The notes under the pieces: generated by a model
The model's database searches: none
Told to the model about the DNA's origin: nothing
The model's input: the letters and a program-made list of their open reading frames with translations, nothing else
Program-made: the position numbers and the translations under genes
Part shown: positions 45,053 to 55,940 of the stretch, piece after piece
Layout: every line of letters starts with the position of its first letter
Position numbering within the stretch: the first letter of the stretch is position 1
Source of the DNA: Tetraselmis striata
Lineage: Eukaryota > Chlorophyta > Chlorodendrophyceae > Chlorodendrales > Chlorodendraceae
Length of the DNA stretch: 64,000 nt
Direction: 5' to 3'
Assembly (NCBI GenBank): GCA_006384855.1
Contig: VCJN01002137.1
Span: 93,015-157,014, forward strand

Positions 45053-46532
45053 GAATACCCATTTGTTGGGAATGGTTGTTCGCTCCTCTATCTCGTAACT
45101 CGCACATCACCCACGTGCCCTGCTTCTCCAACGAGTTGAATTCTGACTCTACGGCTTGCACCCATTGCTCCTTGAACGGTCCGGACATGGCTCGCTTGAG
45201 CGTGATGGGCTCATCGACAACCCGTGTCACTGCCGCGAATGCGGCGGCCGTCATAGCGGCAGCGTCGTCGTTGGGGTTTTCCGGATGCACGACCCACCAT
45301 TGCCCAGGAGCTCGGCGAGAACGAGCAGGGTAGGGGTCCCTCTCAGCACGCTGGACGAAAGATTCCTCTTGCCCGCCATCGTCGGTTCCCTCGTTCGTCT
45401 CCAACTGGGTCACCTCCAGCGTGGGTCGCTGCGATCCAAGTTCTAGTTCCTCCGCAGTCTGTGGCGCCTCCTCAATTTCAAGCTCCTCCTCAACGTCGTC
45501 CGTTTCATCCACGACACGCCGGTGAGCCTCGGTTATCTCTTGCAGCCGTGATGCGTCGGACGTGCTGCCAGCTCCGCCGTTATCGAGAAGTGCCTGGTAT
45601 TGGGGGAACATCTCAAGGCTTGCAGCAGCATCGCCCCCACTGCCCCCCTTAGAGTAGGAAGCCGCATCACGCCAACCCTCATCGAAAATCACATTTCGAC
45701 CTGCAACCACGCGGCGAGTAGCCGGGTTCCACACTAAGTAGGTGTGAGATTCCCGCCCATAACCAACGAAGACCCCGCGAAAGGCCTTGGCGTCAAGCTT
45801 CCGCATGTTCCCGGTATCCACGTGCACATACGCTTGACAGCCGAACACCCGCAACCCAGACACATATGGGGTCTTGCCAGTGTGACGCCGGTAGGGAACA
45901 GAACCGACACCTCGACTGTAGACATTGTTGCGGATGTGCACCGCGACACAGAAGGCCAGCGCCCAGAACTCACGACCCATGCCAACATGTAGCAGCATAG
46001 CCACCGTCATCTCGGACATAATAAGTGACATACGCTTCTGCATACCATTCTGCCATTGGCAGTATGGCGCAGAAAACTCAGGAACGAAGTGCAGGCCATC
46101 GTAGGCAGATCGAAAATCCGCACTTTGGAAGACTGAGTCGTTGTCCAATCTCAGGCGAGCTGTACTCTTGTCGTATCCGAATCGGGGATGCACGCGCCTG
46201 ATAGCGCGCACCAACAGCAGAGCCCTCGGAGCCTCATCCTTGGACTTCATGAACACCACCCATCTGTATGCCGAATAGTAGTCAGTCATCCCAAAGACGT
46301 AACGGAACCCGCCAATGCATGTCACACCCACTGGCCCCCAGATGTCAGCTCCAAACTTCTGCAGTGGCCCAGCCAGTAGGACGCTTTGACGCAATGCGCG
46401 ACCGCGGTTGTACGTGAGACTTCGCCAATGCGCAACAGTCACAAAATGGCAGTATCTCATCCTTCGCGAACGTGATCCCCGAGACGCTCTCCGCAAGCAA
46501 ACGATCCATGCCTGCCGCATGCAGATGGCCAA
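45033..46532 (-). pseudogene. int: copia integrase and RT N-terminus
   Basis: A 499-codon frame. Integrase core: FGADIWGPV (first Asp) and LRLDNDSVF (second Asp). The third block, usually NGVAER, reads QNGMQKRM, so the catalytic Glu appears lost. Downstream is an acidic linker (DETDDVEEELEIEEAPQTAE) and then FKEQWVQAVESEFNSLEKQG, the beginning of copia RT. The frame is lost near 45050 and RT continues in another. Confidence 0.85.
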
Positions 46533-47669
46533 GACGTTTGTGCCACATCAACTTTGACAACTTCCCACAAGCTTGCAGCGCACCAACATCCGCAGGGCTG
46601 GGCGCAGGCCCGCTCCGTAGTATTATGATGCGGAAAGCGTACAAGTTGCTCCCCGGAGCGCGCCCGATAGGGACCGTCATATCACCGCCATCATAGCGCA
46701 AAACCATGGAGTCCCCGTTGGCCGTGTAATGAAACGAAGCGCCACGCTCCTGCGCCAACCGCTGGCTAAACAACCTGCGGTAGCCATGCTTTGTTTTGCC
46801 CGGCAAGTCCGGGACATGCAAAACCCCACGAAGCACACTGCGTACTTCGCCGCCATCGGCTCGAACAACCATCCAGACCGTCCCCCGGCCCACCGCCAGG
46901 CAGCAAATACCCCCCACCTCATCGGTGGTGCAAGCTGCTCATACTCCACGAAGCTGTCAGAGTGAGCCACCATATGCGGATATGCCCCACTGTCCTTCAC
47001 CCATATGTCCGGGTAGCTTCCGAGATCATCATTCAGCCCCATCATGCACGCCCCTCGTGCATCGACAACAACACTCGCAAGAGCAACCGCATCAAGCAAG
47101 TAAGCGGAATCAGACTTGGTTACAACACGGGCAGAGCCGCCCATGCCACCAGAGGCACTACCCGCCTCATCATCAGACATTCCGAAGCAGTCAGACAGCC
47201 CAGACAACGATATGATCTCATCCATGTTGTGGCTGTCCAGGTCATGCTCGCGCTCATTCGCCTGAGCAAAAGCACCAGCAGCCTCAGCCGGCTGCACATC
47301 CTCCTCGGACTCATACTCCCCTCCGAAGAGGTCATACAGCAGGATGCCCGGTTCCGGTGCCCAATCATCCCACTCGTCCTCCAGCAGGGACAGCGCAACG
47401 CGCTTTGCATGTGTGGTGTTACCGGCATTCTCAGCCATGAAAGCAACATGCTCCTCCTCCTCATCAGCAACAAAGGCCGCCGGTGCCGGGTCCGCAGCAG
47501 CCTGTTGCCTCTTGGGCGTAGCGGGCAGTCCCGCTTGAAGTGAGGCCCACCGCACTGCCAGCATTCACCGCGCAGAGGTGCACCAAGGCGGCGAGGTCCA
47601 AATCCATCGCATGTGGCCAGATGGGCGGGGGGCTTGGTGCCAGCACCACTGGTTATGTAGCCCCACAGC
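46345..47669 (-). pseudogene. copia Gag end, protease and GAG-pre-integrase
   Basis: In order: CWQCGGPHFKRDC near 47580-47540, a zinc knuckle with one residue fewer than usual between Cys and His; an acidic stretch; VKDSGAYPHMV near 47000, the protease D-S-G box; and MWHKRLGHLHAAGMDRLL ... CDCCALAKSH, the GAG-pre-integrase H..H..C..C. Three frames are involved. The upstream end joins directly to the insertion breakpoint. Confidence 0.8.
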
Positions 47670-47678
47670 AAATTTCCG
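47670..47678 (+). repeat. target-site duplication, left copy
   Basis: AAATTTCCG, identical to 59240-59248, bordering the nested insertion. Confidence 0.7.
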
Positions 47679-48580
47679 CTATAATACATGCGGACATTTT
47701 ATTATCACGCGCGCGCGGGACACGAGTGTAAAAAGCCGCGTCGGCGAGACGCCCCGCCCAACCGCCTCCCCCATTGCAGGGCCATCCTGACCCGGCCCAC
47801 CGTGCGCACCAGCTACCCGCTCTCGACCAGCGCCCTTCCAGGGTAGTGCACCCATAGCGTTGACCGACATGTAGGTGGGAGCATAGGCGCCGAGGGCGCC
47901 CCATCTGCCTGCGAGATCGGCACCTCCAGGTGGGCTTGGATGGGTAGGTGTGGCTCGCAACCACCCACTCACTCACGCACTCGCTGCCACGGGGATCACT
48001 GTGAGATTCAGATGTGACGCAAGTGTGCCCTACTGGTGACGAACGACGACATACGGGGACGATACGGGACGGACGAGGGACGTGGATTTCATACCGAGTA
48101 GCGACGACTATCGCGCGACCTGTAAAGTACTATATGAATTTCTCGTTTCCATAATTTCATCAAATTGATATGCGCACGCGGGCTCGCGTGTCGCCCGCCG
48201 ACGCGGAGTACCCGGGCTAAGTACAGGCGGCTGCACGTACTCGCTGCATATCGCTGCACATCGCTGACCCCGCGGTGTGCGGCGATGTGCGGCACGACGG
48301 GCGGAGGTGTGGGCGGATGTAGGTGGTATGGTAGGTGGTAGGCGGTAGGTGGTATTCGTAGGTGCGCGTTTTAATGCAGCCGCCCTAACTGCTGATGATT
48401 GTGTAACGCCCCAGCACGCGCATGAAGTACGGGGTCGCCTGGCGGTCACCGCCGCTCACCGCTGGACCAAGCGCGGACAGCCGCGCACTCGCATTTGTGC
48501 TCCCTGCCGGTGGTGGGCTATATCCACCCCAACTCTCAACCCCCCCCCCCCCCCCCCGGCGCGCGCGCGCGGCAGCAGGC
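47679..48580. other. left flank of the insertion, no gene recognised
   Basis: Starts with the weak inverted-repeat end. It includes a short GGTGGTA repeat near 48325-48355 and a C-run at 48541-48557. No coding region is supported; a promoter for the following plus-strand gene may lie here. Confidence 0.4.
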
Positions 48581-49158
48581 ATGCCGGGAGAGGGATGGAT
48601 GTCTAGTGTGTCGAAGAATGGCGTGTACACATGCAAGCACTGCCACGGCATCGTGACGGGCTGTAGTGAAAGGACGGCGCGAGAGCGGCACTTCCGGAAA
48701 TACCCGAACTGTAGCCACTCGTTGAAGCGTGCGGCTAAGTTGCACCGCAAGGCCGCCTTATTACAAGCAGCAGCAGCAGGGCGGCAGCAGCAGCAGCAGC
48801 AGCAGCGGCAGGGGCGGCAGCAGGAGTAGCTGCAGCCGTCGGAAACGGCCCGCCGGCGCCGGTCTGGGAGGACGATGTGATGGGTGTGGGGGAGGACCCC
48901 GTTGGCGAAGATGGTATGGACATCGACGCGCCTGCGTGGCCGCCGGCGGGCGTGGAAGCTGCCGATGAGGGCGTGATACGGAAAGGCGATCCCGGTGACT
49001 TCTACATGAAGGTCATCGCCAAGAAGTTCTGGGTAGTATGGCACTACGGCGTGATAACCGGCGTCGTTACCGAGTGGGTGTTGGAGGACTACGGCGGGGC
49101 GACCCAGTGGCGCGCTGTTTTCGAGGACGGTGACATTGTGGACCTTCTGCGCTCAGAG
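48581..49158 (+). pseudogene. zinc-finger plus Tudor-like gene, first exons
   Basis: ATG 48581. Residues 18-44 form C-x2-C-x15-H-x6-C (YTCKHCHGIV ... HFRKYPNC), a BED-like single finger, then a basic helix and a polyGln run. The frame shifts inside the CAG repeat near 48790-48820, after which the frame ending at 49158 continues: acidic EDDVMGVGEDPVGEDGMDID, then MKVIAKKFWVVWHYGVITGV ... WRAVFEDGDIVDLLRSE, a Tudor-like barrel. The exon ends at a canonical GAG|GTGAGT donor. The architecture equals the gene at 41.4 kb. Whether the CAG-tract frame change is real or a sequencing slip cannot be told. Confidence 0.55.
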
Positions 49159-49243
49159 GTGAGTGGGCCCGGCCTGCGTGCGGGTGGCACCACTCAACTG
49201 CGGTTGTATGGAATCACACGCACCTGCCCGGTCGGCGTGGCAG

Positions 49244-49614
49244 GTTGTGGAGGCTATGGCGGCTGCCCAGGAGCACCCCCCTGTGGATGCGGACGGGGAT
49301 GCTCGCTTGGTAACCGTCCATGAAGGCGATGACTTGTCCAGTGAATCACGCACCTTGCCCGGCGTGCGTTCAACACAACCCGGCTGGCGGAGGCCAAGCA
49401 GAACACTGGCTGCCATGGCGTGTGCCATGTGCATGTGGTCCTGGGCTATGTCAGCATGGTCAACCTCTTCCCCCTCGCGCCGTTCCACCTGTTTTTTTTT
49501 GGCTTGGGAAGGGACTTCTGGAGGAAATTTGTCACCGTGCAGGGCCACATTGGATTCCGAGCTATGAAGCAGGAAGACCGGCGCCAGGCTTAGTCCCGAT
49601 ACCCAGCAACTTTG
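49244..49614 (+). pseudogene. probable continuation of the zinc-finger/Tudor-like gene
   Basis: It begins after acceptor GGCGTGGCAG in the correct phase 0 to follow 49158 (VVEAMAAAQEHPPVDADG). A frame change near 49345 leads to LARRAFNTTRLAEAKQNTG and a hydrophobic LGYVSMVNLFPLAPFHLFFF segment, then a stop near 49590. No known domain. It is probably a decayed exon. Confidence 0.35.
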
Positions 49615-49740
49615 GACGGGGGTTGCGCCCTTCGTTTGCGGTGTCCAAGAAGTCGAAATAAAGGTAACCCCCCCCCCCCCCCCCCCCCCGGGCGTGGGCG
49701 TGGGCGTGGGCGTGACGGCATTCCCCTCCATGACTGCAGG

Positions 49741-50165
49741 GTCAGGCAAGGTGACGGTGCAGTCCGGCTGGGTCATGGAGGACTGCTTGCACCACATGGA
49801 AACGTTTTCCATTCTTAACGCCGGTCCGCTGTTCGAGGAGGCCCGGGTGAAGGCGATCATGACCGAGAAGGAGCTTCGCGTCCCCAGGCGGTGCTTGGGC
49901 ACATGTACAAGCGCATGCAAGGAGCTGCGTGGTTCGTCACGCGGTGGGGGTTGCAGAATGTGGTGACGGAGGAGGACTGCCCCGAGCGCAAGGCGCAGGT
50001 GGACGCGCTCACCAGGGAGGGGAGGACTCGAGACCCAGCGCGGCGCCAAGGCGCGGCGGCCGGGGCAGCGCGGCGCCAAGGCGCGGCGGCCGGGGCAGCG
50101 CGGCGCCAAGGCGCGGCGGCCGGGGCAGCGCGGCGCCAACGCGAGTGGGATGGGCGGGGCAGCGG
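49741..50165 (+). pseudogene. unrecognised helical protein with decapeptide repeats
   Basis: It follows an intron-like C-run (donor-like GTAACC at 49664, acceptor-like GACTGCAG at 49732-49739). It encodes VQSGWVMEDCLHHMETFSIL, FEEARVKAIMTEKEL, then in the next frame HMYKRMQGAAWFVTRWGLQN and ERKAQVDAL, and four copies of a 10-residue ARRQGAAAGA repeat from a 30-bp tandem repeat (50036-50150). No family recognised; one frameshift near 49890. Confidence 0.35.
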
Positions 50166-50452
50166 TTGCTACCGAGTGAGGCGTAGCATCGTTTGCAGTA
50201 GCAACGCAGCCTTTCCGGTGTGACGCCGCCTGGATGTAACCCAGCAGTACGCGCGAAGTGCAAGTGCAAGCTGCTGATGGCGGGGATCCCGCGGGGGGGG
50301 GGGGGGGGGGGGGGCAGCGGCTGTGGGATAGGCGCGGCAGCGGTTGCTACAGAGTGAGGCGTCGCATCGTTTGCAGTAGCAACGCAGCCTTTCCGGTTGC
50401 ATAGTGTGACGCCGCCTGGATGTAACCCAGCAGTACGCGCAAAGTGCAAGTC
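50150..50452 (+). repeat. direct duplication with a G-run between copies
   Basis: About 130 bases (GCAGCGGTTGCTACCGAGTG ... CCCAGCAGTACGCGC) at 50157-50267 recur at 50327-50441. A G-run of about 20 lies between them. Confidence 0.75.
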
Positions 50453-50527
50453 TTACACGTCCGTGTGCCCCACCCAATGACATTGCGCCCGACCTCAGTG
50501 ACGGCATGTCTCGCTCTCCTTCATCTC

Positions 50528-51361
50528 CTAGGCCGTCCGCCGCCTCACCCTGCGCACCCCACCAGCCGCGCGTGCCTTCTCAGAAGCCTCACACACGGCG
50601 GCGCGAGTCGCGTCGTGGAACGCGTCCCTGACATGGCGGAACTCCGCCCTCACCGTGGCCGTGGTCGGGCAGGGGACTGCCCGCTGATGGGTCGCCATGC
50701 ATGGGTACTTGGGGCCGCACAAAGCCGGGGTGCCGTCGCAGCAACACTCCCAGTCCGTCCGTTGGCCGCAGTCCACGCACATGATAGTGCATGTGGCCGC
50801 CTCCCACCACTGCTCGTAGTGCTCCGGTCAACATGGCGACGAGCAAGTCGGCATGTCCCGCAAGTGGCTGCGGGGCGGGTGGCGCGAGCGCAGCCTCGCT
50901 CGCCTCAACAACCCCCTCAGCCCGATCAGTCGCCTCGACCACGGCCTCCTCCGCCTCCTGACGCGGCGCACCAGGCGCATCATCGTCGCCTGGCAGGGCG
51001 TCCCCCCCCCGCAACGGCGCCGTCGGCGGTGGCCGACGCCGTCGTGGCGGGGTGTTGTGAGGAGGTGGCCCTAGACATAGGTGGGGCCGGCACCGCCATG
51101 TGTTGCTCCACATGCGGTGCGGTTCCTGACGCGACAGCCCCGTCGCACCAGTACCGGCGCCGGCACCCCACGCCTGCTGGGCTTACCACCAACCGGCATG
51201 TTTCCTTTGGGAGGCGGTTCATCCGCGTCGGAGGTGAGCGGCGGTGCCTGTGTGGGTGTCGATACTGCCCGGCCATTAGGGCTCCCGCCGCCTGCCGCTC
51301 CGCCGACCCACGCCGCGGCGTATGCTGCGCCCCGCATAGTCGCCTCGAATATATTATACAT
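50528..51361 (-). pseudogene. Cys-rich hypothetical protein
   Basis: The best-supported part is 50850-50528: ATCTIMCVDCGQRTDWECCC, then LCGPKYPCMATHQRAVPCP and a basic Ala/Arg-rich C-terminus, suggesting zinc binding. Upstream on the same strand, in other frames, are an acidic Ala/Glu-rich stretch (PRQEAEEAVVEATDRAEGVV) and a Pro/Gly-rich start from ATG 51361. Frames change at least twice. It could be several exons or a decayed gene. Confidence 0.35.
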
Positions 51362-52065
51362 GACGCGGGGACGGGGGGGGGGGGGGGGGGGGATTCGTGC
51401 GTTTCGTATGTCGGCGGAACGGCGTGCGAAGCTGCGGCTGGCGAAGGTGGTGGAAGTAAGCGTGGCGGCGTCGGCGGCGTATTACCGTGCGTGCATGCGT
51501 GCGCAACCCCGCGGCAGCAAGCGCCGGACTCGGCGTGTGCCGGCGGCAGAGCTGCGAAGCCATGGACACGGTACGGGATGCCAAGTCTGGCTAAGCAACT
51601 GCCGAGGCTGGCGGCTTAACCCCCATGTCCGGCGGTTGAGGGACGGAAAGTGCGTAGAAGTTGATCGGCAAAGCGGGCATATAAGCCTGTGCTAGGTTCC
51701 TATTAAGTAATGGCGGTTTGCGCTAAGTAATTCGTAGGGGTGGACCATGCAGCGCAGGTAGGGGGCGGTATAAATGAGGCCGGGCACATATACTGCTCCA
51801 CGAAACGACGCTGTGGCACGTGTAGTTGAATAGACCCCCCCCCCCCCCCCCCCCCCCCCGCCGGGTCGGCCCGCCGACCCGCCACGGCATGTAATATCTG
51901 TCATGCATCGCCGGGGTATGTGTGAGTGGATGCCCCGCCGGCACATCCCCCCCCCCCCCCCCCCCCCCCCCATTTACACTTGTGCACTCATTAAGTTTGG
52001 GCTGGTTTCGGAGCAGTACATGTACGTATGTATATACATACAATGGAACGTAGGACCTGCGCGGA
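51362..52065. other. G- and C-runs, no supported gene
   Basis: Long runs at about 51376-51392 (G), 51836-51859 (C) and 51949-51971 (C). A basic plus-strand frame at 51408-51695 (MSAERRAKLRLAKVVEVSVA) is possible but unsupported by any family. Confidence 0.35.
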
Positions 52066-53410
52066 AAGAGGCGGGGCTGGCGGAGTGCGTTGGGGGTGCG
52101 TAGAGTAGCGTGTTGGTGAGATTCGGGGTGCATCGGACGCCGGATGCCCATCCACCCGGCGTAAAAGGCGCGTACGTAATATTCACACTATATTAACACA
52201 CAAATGTGTGAAAACCGGACATTCCGTGCCGGATGGGTGGGAATACGGCGTCCGATGCAGCCAAAACCCCAGCAACACGCTATTCTATGCACCGCCAATG
52301 CACTCCGCCAGCACCGCCTCATTCTCTGTCGATTTCGAAAACGCCTTCACATTATCCACCGCTAATAATTGCAATTGCCACCGTGTAATGTTGTCACGAT
52401 GTGCGCACACAACAACACTTACTATCGGTTCCGACGCGGATGGAGGCGAGGCTTGCGGAGTGCGTTGGGGGTGCGTAGAGTAGCGTGCTGCAAATAATTG
52501 GGGTGCATCGGACGCCGGATGCCCATCCACCCGGCGTAAAAGACGCGTAATATTCACAATATATTAACACACAAATGTGTGAAAACCGGACATTCCGTGC
52601 CGGATGGGTGGGAATACGGCGTCCGATGCAGCCAAAACCCCAGCAACACGCTATTCTATGCACCGCCAATGCACTCCGCCAGCACCGCCTCATTCTCTGT
52701 CGATTTCGAAAACGCCTTCACATTATCCACCGCTAATAATTGCAATTGCCACCGTGTTATGTTGTCACGATGTGCGCACACAACAACACTTACTATCGGT
52801 TCCGACGCGGATGGAGGCGAGGCTTGCGGAGTGCATTGGCGGTGCGTAGAGTAGCGTGCTGCAAATAATTGGGGTGCATCGGACGCCGGATGCCCATCCA
52901 CCCGGCGTAAAAGACGCGTAATATTCACACTATATTAACACACAAATGTGTGAAAACCGGACATTCCGTGCCGGATGGGTGGGAATACGGCGTCCGATGC
53001 AGCCAAAACCCCAGCAACACGCTATTCTATGCACCGCCAATGCACTCCGCCAGCACCGCCTCATTCTCTGTCGATTTCGAAAACGCCTTCACATTATCCA
53101 CCGCTAATTGCAATTGCCACCGTGTAATGTTGTCACGATGTGCGCACACAACAACACTTACTACCGGTTCCGACGCGGATGGAGGCGGGGCTTGCGGAGT
53201 GCATTGGCGGTGCGTAGAGTAGCGTGCTGCAAATACTTGGGGTGCATCGGACGCCGGATGCCCATCCACCCGGCGTAAAAGACGCGTAATATTCACACTA
53301 TATTAACACACAAATGTGTGAAAACCGGACATTCCGTGCCGGATGGATGGGAATACGGCGTCTGATGCAGCCAAGACCCCAGGAACACGCTATTCTATGC
53401 ACCGCCAATG
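52066..53410. repeat. tandem array of palindromic 371-bp units
   Basis: The left-arm start ATGTGTGAAAACCGGACATT occurs at 52204, 52575, 52946 and 53314 (spacings 371, 371, 368). Within each unit the second half is an approximate reverse complement of the first: CGTCCGATGCAGCC pairs with GGGTGCATCGGACG, and ATGCACCGCCAATGCACTCC with its inverse. A preceding half unit lies at 52066-52190. Short frames on both strands repeat with the units and are not taken as genes. Confidence 0.88.
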
Positions 53411-54160
53411 CACTCCATCCGCAACCCCCGCCTCATTCCCAGTCGTACGTGCTTGTGCACACGCACGGAATGCTTGCACTGCTCCGAAACCACTGTCACA
53501 TACCCCGCTCATTGGGTACCGATTGCGGCGCATGCACGGCTAGATATTTGTTTACATAAACCGGGGGGGGGGGGGGGGGGGGGCACAGTGTCCCGCTACT
53601 CACCCTGCATTGGATTAGGGCGACGATTGCAAACAAGACAAGGAGGCGCGAATGAACTGCTCCGAAACCACGCGATGTGCCCGGTGACCTCCATATCCAG
53701 CACGTCCACCGATGCAAGTAATAAGGACAGGAAACCCCCCCCCCCGCCCCCCCCCACCCGCCAAAGTGGAGGAAGTGTAGGAGTACAACCGGAGCATGAC
53801 GTGATCCATTGTCGCTTATTTACAAGCACGGGCGGTGCTGCCAGACCCGATCGTCTACGGCCGATATAATATTCACACTATATTAACATCGGTGCACACC
53901 GCCGCACACCGCCGCACAACGCTGCGCGCGCACATTCGTCGCGCACATATACGCGCGCCCTACCGCACATATTATCCCGGATTCACTCGGTGAAACCGCG
54001 TATTCATTACGCCGTGCTACTTCAACAATAAACATTGCGAAATTACACCGACACAATGCCGCACCGACTAGCTCTTGACAATACGTGCATATAAATAGTA
54101 GTGGCGCGCTGCTCCTCGCCTCCGATGTGTCGTTGACTGCTGCGGAAGGCGGTCGTCGAC
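53411..54160. other. no gene recognised
   Basis: A G-run at about 53562-53583 and C-runs near 53737-53755. The segment from about 53640 to 53720 contains TGAACTGCTCCGAAACCACG, similar to 53478-53500. A TATTCACACTATATTAACA motif shared with the palindromic array is at about 53869-53888. Confidence 0.4.
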
Positions 54161-54229
54161 TGGGTGTTAGTTTCTCCACCTCGCCCCCCCCCCCCCCCCC
54201 CCCCCCGCCCCTTCACCGCTCACAGCGCC

Positions 54230-54517
54230 ATGGCAGACCTCGCCCCCCGGGCAAAAGTGGGCGGCGAGCCTTGTTGTCTCGCGTGTCCGCGCCGCCGGCA
54301 TCGAGGAGGACGAGAAAGACATGAGGAAACGCGTGACAAGGTGGGCGCGCAACAAAACACTCCACCCTCCACATTAGCACGCACCCACTCGTGGCTAACT
54401 TGTGCCGCGCGCAGGTTCGTCCGGGAGCGCCGTAAGGCCCACCTCAACGCCAAGGCTTCCACAGTGCCAGCGGCGCAACTCGTGGTGGCCGAGGAGGCCG
54501 CATCCTCAGCCGCTTAA
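54230..54517 (+). pseudogene. small basic/acidic helical protein, two exons
   Basis: AGIEEDEKDMRKRVTR ends at a donor AG|GTGGGC (about 54342), and the exon after GCGCGCAG (from 54415) continues FVRERRKAHLNAKAS ... VVAEEAASSAA to a stop. The phase fits (AG plus G). The ATG at 54230 is in a different frame, so the start is unclear. No family recognised. Confidence 0.35.
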
Positions 54518-54587
54518 AGGCGAAACGATTGTGGCTTGTTGTGGGCGTCTGGGCACAGGGGGCGTCCCGACGCCAAGGTAAGGAAGC

Positions 54588-54799
54588 TCATGGCGGCGTC
54601 GTCGACGGCACAGCCTCCCGGGGTGGTGAAGACACTGACGGATGATAAGAAGCGGAAGAGGCCAGTGAAGAAGCGCCGAGGTAAGAAACTGACGGTCGCG
54701 GAGTCGGAGGCGGAGTCGGAGGCGGAGGCGGAGGCGGAGGCAGCGAGATCGTCGAAGCGGAGGGTCCCCCGGGCACGCAAGAACAAGAACAAGCAGTAG
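54588..54799 (+). CDS. Lys/Arg/Glu-rich low-complexity protein fragment
   Basis: From the ATG at 54590-54592 region the frame encodes MAASSTAQPPGVVKTLTDDK, a run of KKRKRPVKKRRGKK, an Ala/Glu repeat from a GAGGCG repeat, and a basic tail ending before 54799. It resembles a nuclear-localised basic tail. It may be the last exon of the gene just upstream. Confidence 0.35.
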
Positions 54800-54852
54800 C
54801 CCCCGCCCCCTTACCCCCCTCCCCTCACTCCCCCAGCGGGAGCGGCGGGCGG

Positions 54853-54853
<1 letters not shown>

Positions 54854-54883
<30 letters not shown>

Positions 54884-54923
54884 CGGGCGTCCACCCGCCC
54901 CCCCCCCCCCCCCCCCCCCCCCC
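54854..54923. repeat. 30-G / 26-C hairpin
   Basis: 30 G at 54854-54883, a short self-complementary CGGGCGTCCACCCG, then 26 C at 54898-54923. It forms a nearly perfect 35-bp-stem palindrome and, on each strand, a G-quadruplex-prone run. Confidence 0.92.
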
Positions 54924-55711
54924 GCCCCGCCCCCCGCCACATGCCCCGACGGCAGCTGTCGCGAATATTGTAATTCAAACATTCTTAGGCAAACCGCTGC
55001 CTGCCCCCGCCCTCCCCCTCGCGAATAGTTATGTAACGTGAGCACTCTTTGGCAAAACATGGCAGCCAAACCGCCCATCTGATGACCTTTGATCGGACGG
55101 CTGGCAGGCCCGTTCAGCAGTAATAGCTATAATGTACACAAAATTCCCCAGTGTTACCAAATACGTACGGCTGCGATTTGCGCTCCCATGTACTAATAGT
55201 CGTAGTTATCCACAGGACGACTCGTCATCGCGCCCGGGTTCATACTGGATACCCGGTACCGGCTTAATAAATATATCGCGTACTACCCGGTACTACACGG
55301 ACAACCTTGTACCTTATACGTCAGTGCCACGTAACACTTCACCGGGCTGGTACGACTACGTACCAGAATGATGACAAAAAGGATTTATCGCCCGCCGGCA
55401 ATAACGCCGGATGTACTCTCACGTAACTGGATGGACGTGCCGCCACCAGCAGCAGCCTTCACGGATAAATAATAGTCGCTAGTAGTAGTGCTTCGTCACC
55501 CGTATGTCACATCTGAATCTCACCGTGGATGAACACGCCGCAATCGCCATCCCCGTTTCGCGTGGCCGTGTTTCGCCAATCGTGCTCCTTAGGACCATTT
55601 GCATGAACGCACACGGGGGTTTGTCGAGTTTTTCCCTGTCAAAGAAGTTACAAGCGTTCTCCTCACTGCCCCTCTGCTGCACATGTGCCGCCCGTCACGT
55701 AGGGGGGGCTA
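54924..55711. other. no gene recognised
   Basis: Short frames only; moderately AT-rich from 55100 to 55480. A promoter for the Cys-containing frame at 55712 may lie here. Confidence 0.35.
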
Positions 55712-55940
55712 ATGGCGGCCGTAAATCGGCGGAGCCGCGTCCTAGAGGGCGAGTGCCTAGCGTGCCTGGTGGAGTGCTTCGAGGAGGCCCACGCCTCGGA
55801 GCCGCAGCGCTACAAGAGCACCGCCTGCACAGCCTGCTTCGGCCCTCTCCTGGCCCCGGTGGCGGTCGTGGAGCGGGCAACTGGGAGGCGCAGTTCCAAT
55901 TGGCTGCGTGGAATGAGCTCGGCCGGGACTTTCCCTGCCG
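55712..55940 (+). pseudogene. Cys-containing hypothetical start, runs into a tandem array
   Basis: From ATG 55712 the frame reads GECLACLVECFEEAH and KSTACTACFGPLLAP, two CxxC pairs that could bind zinc. The neighbouring frame reads NWEAQFQLAAWNELGRDFP just before the 121-bp array, so a frame change or splice near 55880 is likely. Not recognised. Confidence 0.35.

Noticed and set aside
52208..53296. Four pairs of 90-codon frames on both strands
   Set aside because: They repeat exactly with the palindromic 371-bp satellite and have no family resemblance.
52066..53410. CRISPR array
   Set aside because: Units are 371 bp, palindromic and nearly identical throughout, with no short repeats and unique spacers; the context is eukaryotic.
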